From Nematostella vectensis (taxonomy: Eukaryota; Cnidaria; Anthozoa; Actiniaria; Edwardsiidae): a stretch of DNA of 64,000 bases. Positions within the stretch are counted from its first letter, which is position 1. Each line of letters opens with the position of its first letter. Under the pieces are notes generated by a model. That model worked only from the letters and a program-made list of their open reading frames with translations. It made no database searches and had not been told where the DNA came from. Positions 45,708-57,767 of this stretch are shown one piece after another. The translations under genes were made by a program, and so were the position numbers. The stretch covers positions 8,667,296 through 8,731,295 of the forward strand of contig NC_064035.1 of assembly GCF_932526225.1 (NCBI RefSeq), given 5' to 3'.

Positions 45708-46590
45708 CAGTGGCGGATCTAGGATTTAGAAAAGGGGGCTGACTTTTTTGTCAGGCTGTCTCGATTTTTTTTTTCAGATTTTAAGGAATATATATCTCAT
45801 GTTACAAAATCTTCTACAAAATTTCGAGAATACATCTATTTTGCCTGCTTGTGAAAATCACGTTACTTATTGAGGTTTTGGATTAGTAGAGAACCAAAAG
45901 CATAACAGCTCCTCTTACTACGGACTTTACTGGAGGAACACTTAGAAAAGAAGATAACGCCATCCTTCATGGTTGCGCTGCAATAAAACGCCTACAGACC
46001 TTCATTCTGTCGATCTTCCAGTTTGCGCTTTCTATTTTTGGGTACAAGTGCATCAATCAAAACACAATTTTAAAGGAATTCTGCCGGCGAGTTGTCAAAA
46101 AAACTTGAAAAGCTCATGGTAAGAACCGGTAGGGGGGAGGGCTCTCCATAAAAGTAGACGATAGGGTGACCGCCCTATCTTTTAGGGCATTCAATTCAAC
46201 CAACTGCTATAAAATTCTTACGCTTTTGCTATCACTTAGGGGGTCTCACCGGTCTCACAGTGATTTTAGAGCTTAGGATTAGAAATTGCTTCGACCACAC
46301 CTAATGTGCTATCTTTTAGTGTTAAAAAATGTTGTTGAAAAGTGCTTTTCTGTTTCGCCAGTCAGAACATTCTGATTCAAAATGCATGCCTTGTTTCGCC
46401 TAGTGCAGTGGCCTGGCTTTCTGTCACGAACTTTGCTTGATTTCCGTCCAGTGAATAACATCGCGATACATCCAATTCGGCTATAACAATAAGCAACGAT
46501 TTATCTTTTCATGTTTAAACGCTGTTTTTTTTTTTCGTCCAAAAGGGGGGTGACATGTCACCCCCGTTACCACCCCTGGATCCGCCACTG
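45708..46590. mobile_element. Non-autonomous hAT-like transposon, 883 bp
   Basis: Ends CAGTGGCGGATCTAGG and CCTGGATCCGCCACTG are inverted repeats. AACAT flanks both ends (45703-45707, 46591-46595), a 5-bp duplication. The interior has no transposase gene. The CAGTGGCGGATC ends suggest a hAT relative. Confidence 0.7.
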
Positions 46591-46938
46591 AACATTCACC
46601 CACGGCTTTCCGATACCAGAATTCAGCCATTTATGTGTTACCCATAAACCACTACGGGCTACGACACTTGGATTCTTTATGTTAGTGCATAAACCCAGAG
46701 TTTAACCGTTGTCTTACCGTTTTTTTTCCAAGGAGCAAGCAAGCAAGCTTTGCAAAATTGCCTCCTCGATTGATTATCTGAGTACCAGGCGTTTTTTCGA
46801 TTTGAGAAGGAAATTTAAACTACCTCTTTTTTGGTTCCCGGTATATACTTAAATATTATAGATATAAAGTCTTCATAGGGAACGGAACCAAGGACTGACA
46901 CTCAGGATTCAAAAAATTATCCCCGTCTCTCCCCATCC

Positions 46939-47102
46939 CAGGGGCGAATCTAGCTTTTCGCTAAAGGGGGGGGAGGGGTGGGGTTGGCTTAGTGATAAAG
47001 GGATGAGGGGGAATTTTTTTTGTTACATATAGCTTTCTGGAAGCCCAAGGGGGGATTAAACCCCATAAACCCTCCCCCTAGATCCGCTACTGCATCCCCC
47101 CA
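46939..47102. mobile_element. Short MITE of the same kind as the element at 45708
   Basis: Ends CAGGGGCGAATCTAGC and CTAGATCCGCTACTG match the family of the 883-bp element, with purine-rich GGGGGG tracts inside. CATCC flanks both ends, again a 5-bp duplication. Confidence 0.6.
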
Positions 47103-49600
47103 CCCCAAAAGAAAACCTTATTTACTATACATTTCGGTCTATTTTATTTTAGACCAATGGAACAGTAGCTTCAATAACTTTAATAGATATACTAATCATC
47201 TTGTTTGTATCTTACATCAAAATTTTATACATTAATTCCGTGTAGCCTGTGTCACAGCCGGAAATAGCTACATTATTTCGAATTATAACGGTAATATTCC
47301 ACCTTTTATTCTGTTTATAATTTTTCAAACATAACTCTCCTTTTTTGGTCTGATGACCCTGCTTAACAGGCTATAACAAGTTTGTTTGTTTGAAAAGCCT
47401 TGCAAGATTTGTCAACCGTCGCAAACGGTTAAAAAGACAGTAGTGCGAAGTGCCCTCTCCATTCAAGCAAACAAAAACGTTACGACTAATCCGTAACATT
47501 TGATGGCTAGCTTTAAAGTTTATAGACTATTATTTAAAGACTATAGATATACTATTCTTTGATAGCCCTAAGAAAGTGTCTTCTGTTCAGTACAATACAC
47601 AGGGATACCAATATCGTTTGCGATATTGTTTCCGCATCAAACGCGGTCGATACGCGTAACGGATGATTTCACCTACTTTACTTTGATTGGTCCTCGCGGG
47701 GTATTTGAATGCGAGGCTTGTAAAACAAACTAGGAGATGAACGTTACAAATTTTGCATTGCAAATGCTCTTGAAATGACGGACTGAGAAAATTGACCTGT
47801 CTGGCTAAAAACTAACGGAGATCAATGGCTTAGCAAAATACTACAAAGATTTACCTGAATTCTGGTTTGAGCAAGTGATACAAGGTAAAAACACCCAGAA
47901 AATTGAAGTCGCGAGTCTGCATCTGCCCCCGTATCATTAATACCCCCTATGCGTGTAAGGGAATTTTTCTTGCTCTTGAAAAAAATGATTCCAAATGAGA
48001 ATGTATTGCCTATAGAACGGTTATTCCACAAATTACTGTATTTGCTTTTGTAACTTTATTCTATTGCTTTTCTAGTCATGGGTCAAGGAAAATAGCTCGT
48101 GCATACAACTGAGGTATGGATGTGTATAGTTTTCAATAGGTGATAATTTCATTCTCGTGTTCTGTGTTCGTATTCATTGAAAGATATGGTATAGATAGAA
48201 AAAGTAGTAAAACATTATTCTTAAACCTTTATTAATTTGACGTAAACCATTTCTTAAAATCATTATTGTATGTTATTTTAGTGAAAGTCCCTTGCGTGTT
48301 TTTAAATACCTATACTCGTATTAAAAATCACGTCAGCCGTGATTACTACTATTTACAAATTCATGCGGCTCCTTTCACAGGAATGTCGAAAGCTCAGCTC
48401 GTCTGAAGCCTGCTGTTTGCAAAGGATGCATTTCTTTATAAAACAATGGTTCCTGCCCTTTCTCGAATTACACGTTTTATAAATTTTATTTGACCTTTCC
48501 GAGATACCATTTTGGAGACTTGATTTTACTATTTTAAAAAACGTGAAATAACGGCTTAGAGAGATTTTACTTTGAATACCCCCCCCCCCCCCAATAAAAA
48601 AATGTATATCGTTTTGCGCTTTTTCATTTTCGTACATTCAAAACAGTCAAGAAACGCTGCAACTCCTCAATCTTATTTTTTGTCTTCTCCATTTCTGTAG
48701 GTTTCTGAATCATTCAAAATATCCAAATAGTATTGTTCGAAAATCAGAGTATAAATACGGTTCGTCAAAAAAATCGAGTCGACTCTGCCAAATTTTCGCT
48801 TCAAGACTTCTTCAGAACAGACTTCAGATTTCTATATGCCGTCTTGTTTTATTGGGTAAAGTCTTGCGTAATTTGTGATGAATATCTTTAATTCTTTCAT
48901 TGTGGTTACTGATCAGACGTAGTTGTAACTCATGTTATGTGTCAATGGTGCAGATATCAAATCGGATAGCGGGGGACCTTGCATACTGCCGTCAACATAA
49001 AGATATTGAAACATTTTTTCTAGCTGGGAGATGATCCCCTTCTTTCTTTGTCTCCCAATATGATAATACGGAGTTTACCCGTCCTTCTTAATGATCAGTT
49101 TAAGATAAGGAACTCATATAAGTTATCGTTTTTATGGATATCTTTTATGAAGTTATGTTATCTCTAGTGCTATCATAACCCCATGTTCTCATTTCCAGCC
49201 ATATTTTCACCCTAGGAAAACAGAGATCTCCCTCTTTTATCTGAACTTTCATCCACCCTTTAATAGACGTTTTAGATTTGCTTATCACAAAAAAATCCCA
49301 TTAGCACTGCTCTGAGAGGTACTCGATACCAACCTATGATTGCTCATTCTGACTGGCCACCTTAAGAACCCCCCAAGTATGGTCTAGACATCTAGGGTCT
49401 CCTTTTTTCAGAGTTACTAAATGAAAAATAAAAAGCCATTAAGACCTTGCAACTTAGTATTATGAGGGCCGACCGATAGAAAATTGGCATGTGATTCGAT
49501 CAACTACTGGAATTTAGCACACCCAAATGCGTCTAAATCCTTAATTCGCCAATCCTGCCTTCCTAAATAGTTTTATTATGTGAAAAATATTTATAAAATC
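47103..49600. other. Gene-free stretch
   Basis: I see no exon that I can support. Sequence is AT-rich with scattered short ORFs. On the minus strand, 48660-49060 has fragments in different frames that look like decayed coding sequence, possibly from a retroelement, but no motif is firm. Confidence 0.3.
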
Positions 49601-49629
49601 GTTTATATATATATATGTATATATATCTT

Positions 49630-49935
49630 GGTTTGTGTTTAGCTAAACACAGAAACTCGACCGAACTAAACAAGTACATATGGAGCCTTAAAGACAACGA
49701 CATAGAACACTTTATTTCATGGAAAATCCTGTCATCTCACTCCGCCTACAACAGCTCTAGCAAAAACTTATCATTATCCGCCAACCCAAGCTATCAACTT
49801 TAAACAAGCGTAACGAGCTAGTGTCTTCGTGCCGCCACAGGAACAAAGCCTTATGTTATGCAACAGCTGAACTATTCAATTTCATCATAACAGCCATTCA
49901 AATTTCGCGCCCTATTTTTATGTTAATTTTATACA
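49630..49935 (+). pseudogene. Penelope-like protein C-terminus (GIY-YIG endonuclease tail), decayed
   Basis: The frame reads HRNSTELNKYIWSLKD and then FISWKILSSHSAYNSSSK, the pattern that follows the GIY-YIG core in Penelope-like proteins. The expected cysteine-containing block after it is damaged. Further on, KRNELVSSCRHRNK continues in another frame after a stop near 49803. No reverse transcriptase part was found upstream. Confidence 0.65.
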
Positions 49936-49976
49936 TAGATAGTATATAAGTGATGGTAGTAATATATTCTTAATAA

Positions 49977-50019
49977 ATCTCCTGATTAGTGGGCAACCAC
50001 GAAACAGGCTTGTAGAGGT
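49977..50019 (+). ncRNA. Hammerhead ribozyme motif with one core substitution
   Basis: CTGATTAG (49982-49989), stem II GTGG/CCAC with a GCAA loop, GAAAC (50001-50005), stem III ACAG/TTGT with a 2-nt loop, then GTA (50012-50014) as predicted cleavage site. Stem I forms locally between ATCTC (49977-49981) and GAGGT (50015-50019). The core should read CTGATGA; here the conserved G is T, which normally abolishes activity, so this copy is probably inactive. Confidence 0.7.
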
Positions 50020-50200
50020 GAAACGGTAGTTCGCGTGTTTTTTTCCTACAAACCAAGATATATCCCGCTCTACACCTATGTATTGAGCACTGTTATATGA
50101 ACGCCTGCACTCACGCATTGTATATATATATATAATATTGTTAAAATGATGGTTGAAGGCCTTCATAGAAAGTGCTCAATACTCGAAAGTAGAGCGGTGT

Positions 50201-50347
50201 ATAGTGTTGGTTTGAGAAAAATACAAACTACATAGGTTTCCCTACAGGTCTGTTTCGTGGTTGCCCACTCATCTGATGAGTGGGCAACCACGAAACAGAC
50301 CTGTAGGGAAACCTATGTAGTTTGTATTTTTCTCAAACCAACACTAT
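50201..50347. repeat. Perfect 147-bp palindrome with a hammerhead core at its centre
   Basis: Arms 50201-50273 and 50275-50347 are exact reverse complements over 73 bp, with a single base (T, 50274) at the centre. On the plus strand the centre forms CTGATGAG (50273-50280), followed by the GTGG-GCAA-CCAC stem II, GAAAC (50292-50296), a short stem III and GTA at 50303-50305. On the minus strand the mirror core reads CAGATGAG, one base off. The local stem I is missing; in RNA the long arms would compete with ribozyme folding. Confidence 0.85.
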
Positions 50348-51728
50348 AATATTGTTATATTTTTAGCATACCGTCTGGGAGCATTAAATCACCTCCAATA
50401 TATATATATATACTCAATTAAAAGGAAAGGATAAGCAATGCCGGCATCTTGGACTTGAAGAGAAGTGTGGCGTTGCTCCTTGGCTGTGGATATACCTAGG
50501 TCTTATAAGGTCTTTATGTGCGATACAGCGAATTCTCTGTGTAGCTTGTCTTGAGCCAGCTTGTTTTATTTTATCGTAGATGGTTCCACGACACACTACT
50601 CACGTTACGTTGGGTTTTATTATGTTGTATTTAACTCTCGTTGTATTATTACAAGTGATTCTCAGACCATCCAAACTCGCTCACTCTCGATTTTCACCAC
50701 CACACGATCACTCACTCAATACATCATACCCCCCTCTAGTAGGGGTTCAAATGACTTCCGGTTATACCAAACAATAGTTCACAAAAATTTCAGATTTCTA
50801 TCGTAGGTGACCGTGTTGGCCTATAGGTCGTATTTCACCCTTTTAGGTCGTATTTGACTAAAATTGATTTTTGACACGAAGCAGTTGATCTCTATAATAT
50901 TCTTTTTTGTTCCTAAAGGTATTCGTTTATTTGTATGCTTTCATATGCTATGTTCATATCATCCTCGAAAACCCAGTAGTATTTTGCTTTAACGTTCCAC
51001 TCTCGATAAGAAAATATCCCTGGGTTTCCGGGGACGCTTTTATAAAGCGTTTTGTTGTTGTTGTTGTTGTTGACTTGTATTCTTGACCAAGAGTAGGTAG
51101 CTATCACAGATACCTCGAAGCATCTTTCTTCATTTGACAAACGTTCGCCCGTTTGGCATACATTTTGGGGAGTCGTGTTTGGGAAACTTCAATTGTTATT
51201 ATTATTATAAATGATTGTTGTTATTGCTATTATGAACGTTCCCACGGTCAGGAATTTTGAACAGGGTCCACGTCAAGCTAGATTTTGTAAGCTCATATTT
51301 TCCATATCTTCTCAGTAGAGGTGATGTTGTACGCGTTGTTGATTCGTTCGTTGTTTAATGATTGACAGTTTTGGACTCTTGTTCACGATGGTATGATAAT
51401 TTTAGGTTGTACTAACTGAAATAAAAGTTCCTAAGCCAGGCGCTGCCAAAAAGTTGGTCATTTCTGATTAAGGAATCTTCAAATGCTATGCTTTTTCGAT
51501 ACGATATTTATGACTGCGCACCCCCTTAGCCAATCCCGGATACGCGACTGTAAGCCTTTAAAAAAGATAGAGAGAGATAGAGCTGAGCTCGTTATCACAG
51601 ACTCCTGTAGGTGGTCAGCTCTACTAGCAGACAATTCTTCAAATCAATGCTTTGACTTCATCTAAAACTTCATCCTAAATATATGTTTTTTTTGCGTTTA
51701 AAAATTTGCTCTTTGTTTTTATCAGGTC
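50348..51728. other. Upstream region of the first C2 gene
   Basis: No exon recognised. A short (GTT)n run occurs at 51052-51072. The 5' UTR exon(s) and promoter of the gene at 51729 should lie here or further left. Confidence 0.3.
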
Positions 51729-54168
51729 ATGAAACACCCATTCCTTCTCGCCATCTACATCGGTGGAGGGACAGTAATAGTCTTACTTATCATCTTCGTG
51801 GCTACGCGCGTCTACCGGCGCTCAAAACGAGTTAAAGATGACCGAATTATCGCACATCCAAGAATCATCCTAACATCACCTAGCCCTGGCGCAGTACCTA
51901 AGCGACTGTACTCGCCCTCGGCCATAAAGGCGAAAGAACACGCCAAAGATGAAGCTGATAAACAGAGGAAAAAAGAGGCTCGCAAAGGAGTGCACAGTAT
52001 GTGGCTTCCTAAACGGAAGGACACGCTACCCATCACTAAGGCGACTATTGTACAGCCAATGATTACGGAAGCTAGCACGGTAAGGTGGTTTCGGTCACGT
52101 GGGGTACAATGTGATTATCACGTGTCCGGCGCTATGTTCCAGCTATGAATAAAAAGAAACAGGCCATAACCCTTTTTAATTCTGTGTGTAGGGATTGTTT
52201 TTTTTTTTTAAAAAAACCTGCTGTCCGGGTTTGTGCAAACTCGTCAGGGAACAGCGATAAGAAACATACAGGGTTTTCTTCTTCAGTAATACCCTGCGGG
52301 CTGCCGTAATATACAATCATGTTACTGATTCCTGTTTTTTTTAAATGTTATCGCCAGTATAGAGAGACAAGTGTAATAAACTGATTAATATCATGAGGAT
52401 TTTATAGGGGCTAAATACCTAGTGTCTCAGACAGGGGAAATCAGATCTCTTATATATACGCCTCCTCTATTCAAGGCCTGAACAATGAATGAGCCCCATT
52501 CGCTATTGTTACGTACTTTTTTTTTAATTTTAGAAAACAGTGATGTCTAGAGGTAGACTGACGTTCAGCATGCATTACCAGTACAAATATGAGACCAACA
52601 CGTAAGTTCTACCAGTAGAAGTATATGAGACCAACACGTAAGTACTACCAGTACAAGTATAAGACCAACACATAAGTACTACCAGTACAAGTATGAGACC
52701 AACACATAAGTACTACCAGTACAAGTATAAGACCAACACATAAGTACTACCAGTACAAGTATGAGACCAACACATAAGTACTACCAGTACAAGTATGAGA
52801 CCAACACGTAAGTACTACCAGTACAAGTATGAGACCAACACATAAGTACTACCAGTACAAGTATAAGACCAACACGTAAGTACTACCAGTACAAGTATAA
52901 GACCAACACATAAGTACTACCAGTAAAAGTATGAGACCAACATGTAAGTACTACCAGTACAAGTATAAGACCAACACATAAGTACTACCAGTAAAAGTAT
53001 GAGACCAACATGTAAGTATAACTACCAGTACAAGTATGAGACCAACACGTAAGTACTACCAGTACAAGTATAAGACCAACACATAAGTACTACCAGTACA
53101 AGTATGAGACCAACACATAAGTACTACCAGTACAAGTATGAGACCAACACATAAGTACTACCAGTACAAGTATGAGACCAACACGTAAGTACTACCAGTA
53201 CAAGTATGAGACCAACACGTAAGTACTACCAGTACAAGTATGAGACCAACACGTAAGTACTACCAGTACAAGTATAAGACCAACACGTAAGTACTACCAG
53301 TACAAGTATGAGACCAACATGTAAGTACTATTCAGTAGCGATCTAGGGGGAGGGTTTAGGGGGTTTACACCCCCCTCTTGGGCTGCCCAGGGAAAGTGTT
53401 ATATGCCAAAAAAACGCCAAACAGATTTAAAACACTGCGCTTATTCGAGCAATTGTGGTACACCTTTTGCTGTTCATTAACGGAAAGGGACATTCATTTG
53501 TGCCAAAAGTTAAATCGATAGCGTTTATTGTACGTTCATCAACATCGCACAAACATCATTTAGCGTGACTCGACTTGACTATTCAATACTTGAATATTCG
53601 TGAACATTCATTAGCATCAACGGAGAAACAATAACGCACTTGGACATTCAATTCGATTGGAACGAACATTCTTTTGCGTGCAACGAAAATTCAATTGCAC
53701 GTTTGGACAATCAGTAGAGTTTAATGACAATCAGTAGCGTTTAATGACAATCAGTTGCCTGGGTTCGCAAATGTCTTGCTTTAGCTTTCTATGTGTTTTT
53801 GCAGATCGGCAATGGTCGTCAAGCTACTAAATGCACAGGAACTGCCTCCAAAGGACGATACGGGACCACTGGACGTGTTTGTCAAAACCCAGTTGATTCC
53901 ACGCCGCAAGCAGCTATTCATATCCAAGGTTATCCGTCAGACATTGCAGCCGTTTTTTAACGAAACGTACGAGTTTGACATCTCTTATGACGAGCTTCAG
54001 TCTCAAAAACTGCTATTCCAAGTCATGGAATTCGACTGTCTGTCGCGACACCGGATTTTGGGTGAAGTACGAGTGTGTCTTTCAGATCTTGGCACTCATG
54101 GTTTTAACGTGCTTCGAGAAGTCACGCTCTGCATCAATCTCTCAAAAGCACACTCAGAAGATTCATAG
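51729..54168 (+). CDS. Single-C2 membrane protein, synaptotagmin-like (copy 1)
   Basis: Exons 51729-52079, 52534-52601 and 53805-54168 give 260 residues; the exon with the start codon opens at an acceptor (TATCAG), so upstream exons are untranslated. Residues 6-29 form one membrane segment (LLAIYIGGGTVIVLLIIFVA) followed by a basic stretch (RVYRRSKRVK), the arrangement of synaptotagmins. After a lysine-rich linker comes one C2 domain (about 122-250) with SRGRLTFSMHY, LPPKDDTGPLDVFVK and FNETYEFDISYDEL. Loop 1 keeps acidic residues, but loop 3 reads FDCLSRHR where calcium-binding C2 domains have DxD and RHD, so calcium binding is probably weak or lost. Classical synaptotagmins have two C2 domains; here the frame stops after one. 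The paralogue at 57924 has matching intron positions in the first part. A 34-bp array spans the donor of exon 2. Confidence 0.8.
52576..53323. repeat. 34-bp x 22 tandem array spanning the donor of the C2 gene exon 2
   Basis: Each unit contains the last 26 coding nucleotides of the exon (TACCAGTACAAATATGAGACC...) and the first 8 intron bases (GTAAGTNC). The first copy is the real exon end at 52601. By eye 12 of 22 copies keep GTAAG and 10 read ATAAG and so have lost the donor. Reading through the first donor gives ACG TAA, an immediate stop, so only the first donor is productive. Confidence 0.93.
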
Positions 54169-54260
54169 CACAAGGATAAGGGTCGCACCAAGAACAGATT
54201 GTGTTCAATGGTTCAAAGAATTACATACTTTTTACATCTTATATAAGTTATCGCAATAAT

Positions 54261-54530
54261 GGGGGACTTGCGCTAAGAGATCACGTGACTTTTTGGTTGA
54301 CAAACTCGCGCGCTCTGGCTTTTAGCGGCAAAATAGCAACAACGGAAAGCAACTTACTTAGCACATACGAATAAAGCCAGAAAGTTTTTTTTTCACAAAC
54401 CGTTTATTTTCATTTAAACATTTTATTTTTTTCGTCGTTCTTTGAGGAGACGGGCGCAGTCAGTTCTGTGTTTATTTCGGTTTGCATTTGCCACCCAAAA
54501 GGTCACATGATCTCTTAGAGCAAGTCCCCT
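54261..54530. mobile_element. MITE, 270 bp, just beyond the first C2 gene
   Basis: Inverted ends GGGGACTTGCGCTAAGAGAT and ATCTCTTAGAGCAAGTCCCC continue inward to a GTCACRTGA motif (about 30 bp in all). It begins less than 100 bases after the stop codon and may lie in the 3' UTR. No target duplication was recognised. Confidence 0.65.
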
Positions 54531-54919
54531 TAGCCCAAGTCCTCACATCCCAGCCCGTGCGTCTGCCCTCTGATGATACAAGAATGACGGGGCGCGCGCG
54601 CAAGGGAGAGGGAAGGATGAGGGGGCTCCCTTTTCCCACATTCTCTCCATCCTTCTCTCCAGGCGCGCGGGGTCTACCCCTCATCTTCCCCAGCCCTTTG
54701 CGCTTGCTACGCAGGCTAGACGCACGCTAAAATGGAGTAGCTGATAAGTTTCTTTATAGTTGGGCTTCTCTTCGGGCTCCTCTATGCTGTAGAACATATA
54801 GAAGGGTGTCTAATAACATCAGTGAAAATTTGCAAAATAACATTTGTACAGAATAACTGAAGAACATTTGGGGTTGGTTTTAGCAACCACTTAGAGCAAG
54901 GAAGCTTAATGAAGACTTA

Positions 54920-55146
54920 GGGAGTGTTCATTAATTACACCGAGGGGGGAGGAGGGAAGATTTGCACTCAAGACACCTTAAAATTTCAGAGCCCCCCTTT
55001 CATTGTAAATTTTTTTTCGGTGCCCCCCCCCCCCCCTTATAGAACCCCAAAAACTTCTTTCTTTTTCCCTTAGAGGACCTTTTTTCGGTGCCCCCCTCAA
55101 TATCTTCCCTCCCCTCCCCCCCTCGGTGTATTTAATGAACACTCCC
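54920..55146. mobile_element. PIF/Harbinger-type MITE with TTA target duplication
   Basis: Ends GGGAGTGTTCATTAATTACA and TGTATTTAATGAACACTCCC are inverted repeats extending into CCGAGGGGGG/CCCCCCTCGG. TTA lies directly outside both ends (54917-54919, 55147-55149), the trinucleotide typical of PIF/Harbinger insertion. Confidence 0.7.
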
Positions 55147-57559
55147 TTACTAAAAAGTAGAAAAAACAAATTTATACGAACAGTTTTTCGTATCCCTGAA
55201 CGTTTCGAGATAACGTTTTTTTTTTGCCTTTAAAAATAAAGTAAGAAAAATTTATCTAAAATTTTCTTTATTGGTTAGACGACGGCTAGACACAAAAAAA
55301 AACTAATTACAACTGCACATTGTAATTTTAGATGAAAAGTGAAATATCTCATTGGTTTTGTTATTAATAATCAGTTTATTAAAGTAAGACCCAGTCCTTC
55401 AGCTGTAAAAGGCTGCAACGATTAGTGTCACGTACCCTGTTTGTGAAATTGTATTATCATACAACCTTCGCTTACGTTCTTTTTGTTGTTGTTTTTGTTT
55501 AATATCAATTGAAGGGCAATAATTCTCCTGTTTTATGTATTATTTTAACTGGAGAATTGGACGAACACAGAGATATAAGCAGAGACGTAAGATGTTCACT
55601 TCGCGTGTGACAACCGGTGCGAACGAGACACGTGCGGAGAAAGAAGTAGAGAAGACAGAGAGGAAAGGGACGAAACGGTTCCTTTTCTTCCTTCCCCGGT
55701 TGTGTCTCACATACACTCAGCGCTTGAGCCCTTAGGTCTCTCTCACTTCGCTAGTGAAAAGCCGGCTTTAGAGTTTTCACAGACAACTCAAATAATCTGA
55801 CTGTAAGCGTGCAGGCCCGTACCCAGGATTTTTCTTGGGAGGGTGCGAAATCCGAAAAAGTGGATAATTTTTCCAGGGGAGGTGGAGGGGGTGAGATTTC
55901 TGATAAAAATCTTTGATTAAAATTCACTCGTTTATGTTTTCCCCAAAAAACTATAGTAAAACCTAAGAATCTTATTTCTAGCATAGCGAACAAGGATAGT
56001 CTAATTTTCAGCGCACGCGTTCCCGTCCTCAGACAGAATCCATTTCAGAGTATATTTCACGTCTGGCTCTGAATTTTAAATTGCTCTCTGCCGTCGTCTT
56101 TCGCGTTGTCGTCCATATTTTTGCAGATACCTTTTACAATTGTACGCGACACCATAGAAATAAATGCCACAGTGTCTTCGTAAAAAAAAACTGTACCATC
56201 CAAATAACTCGCCAGCGAAGGTCTTCACTATAAGACTGCGGCGTATTCATGCCCTGAAAACAAACTGAAAACCTATTACCCATACCACCTCGCGGTATGG
56301 GCGCGTGCGCCAGAGCGCTCTTAGACAACGTTTTTTGAAATAGTTGTATACATACACACAAGGTACAGTATAGAAAAGAAATAAAAAAAGGGGCTTAGTT
56401 ATTTGATTTGATTAGCAGCAAATTGAGATCGATAATCAAAATATCCAAACGATACCCTCATTCGAAATGTACCTCATTCCCACGTGGCTCACGCACTTGT
56501 ACTAATTAGCAAGTGAAAATTTGCAAGTGTAGAGTTTGCGCGCCCATCACAACGCGTGCCTCCAGCGAATTTGCAAAGGGAATTGAAACTCGTCTAATAA
56601 ATCTTCATAACAATCAAAGGTAAGCGCTTAGACATATACAATGGTTTGTCCTGGTAGTTTTGGTCTACTTTGAAAAAAAATATTGTAGAATCTTTTTATT
56701 CTGGAGTAAAACGATACCTTGATGTTAAAATTGAAATTCGTTGTCATTGAAAGTCCGTGAGTCCCAACGAACGGTACAATCCGTTCCCCATCTTACCAAC
56801 CTACGTAACCTGTTTATGTATACGCCACAGAAAACCTGCGCTCAATTTTAACCATGTTTTAACCATGTTATTCCAACACTAACAGAAGCCGCAGACCATT
56901 TTTTTACGGGGGGGGGGGGGGGGCTGAAAAAAGAGTGGCGGGAGTGGAAGAGGGGGGGGAGGTCTTGTATCACTTTCTCACTCTCAGGGAATTTGAGTAA
57001 ATTGAAAAGAGAGCTCTATCTTGTATTTTTGTAAAATCCAAAAATTACTAATGTAACAAAGTCTAGTGTTTTTTTATTCACAGTACGGTTGTCATTTAAA
57101 TGTGGATTTCCAAGGGAGTAGTAGAACAATAGCGCATCCTTGAACACTTATCAAATCCATGGGAAATTTAGCTGAAACATTTAGAATTTTTTCCCTCTGT
57201 TTTGAAAAAATAAAGGTCGGCAAATTTGAAAGGGGAGCTATAGCCCCCCAGCCCCCCCCCCCCCCCCCCCCCCCCGGTGACTAATAAATAGTAATAATTG
57301 AGACGCATAGTAGCGCCATTTGCTTCAAAACAAGAGTCAATGTTAACACAAGTCAGAGCATAAAAATCAAATAATACTGTAGGTGGGGATCCTCATTCTT
57401 CAAGTTACAGGAAAACCACATTAAAGAAAACATTTCATTGGTACAAATTCAATTTACCATCACAGTACACCACAGGCGTTTGCTAATAATAATAAGAAAA
57501 AACCCACTTTTTGATATCCGAGATACAATAAAATGGTAGAGTCGAGGCATAGAAGGCGC

Positions 57560-57720
57560 TTAGGCAGCCACTGTACGACTCGTGTCTGACCACGGGACAC
57601 AGGGTAGAGAAAACTCCTCAGAGAAAAGGAAAGAACCAACTCGAATCGAGCCCGGAACCCAGACGCTCTCTACCAACTCTCAGCTCTCTACCAACTGCGC
57701 CACTACCTTAGGCGTGGTCT
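57560..57720 (-). repeat. tRNA-derived SINE or tRNA pseudogene fragment
   Basis: On the minus strand TAGTGGCGCAGTTGGTAGAG resembles a pol III A box, a second GTTGGTAGAG copy follows, and GGGTTCCGGGCTCGATTCG resembles a B box. The spacing is tRNA-like, but the internal duplication and poor cloverleaf pairing argue against a functional tRNA. Confidence 0.5.
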
Positions 57721-57736
57721 CAGGATTTTCTAAAGG

Positions 57737-57767
<31 letters not shown>

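Larger units (their letters stand above)
49617..50347 (+). mobile_element. Penelope-like retroelement 3' remnant with terminal repeats
   Basis: From left to right: an AAGATATAT-type end motif, a decayed coding segment from the C-terminal endonuclease region (49630-49935), a hammerhead motif (49977-50019), the terminal module shared with 19640-19735 and 6344-6450, a (TA)n tract, the second module shared with 6480-6540, and a perfect palindrome (50201-50347). The coding remnant directly upstream of the ribozyme fits the known layout of Penelope-like elements, where hammerheads sit in the terminal repeats. Confidence 0.75.

Noticed and set aside
48660..49560. Possible reverse transcriptase remains upstream of the Penelope tail
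   Set aside because: Short fragments in several frames on the opposite strand to the Penelope segment; no diagnostic motif could be confirmed.
50201..50347. Intrinsic transcription terminator
   Set aside because: The hairpin is a 147-bp palindrome of retroelement origin in a eukaryotic genome and has no terminator context.
57560..57720. Functional tRNA gene
   Set aside because: A- and B-box-like strings are present, but the A-box segment is duplicated and no proper cloverleaf or acceptor stem forms.
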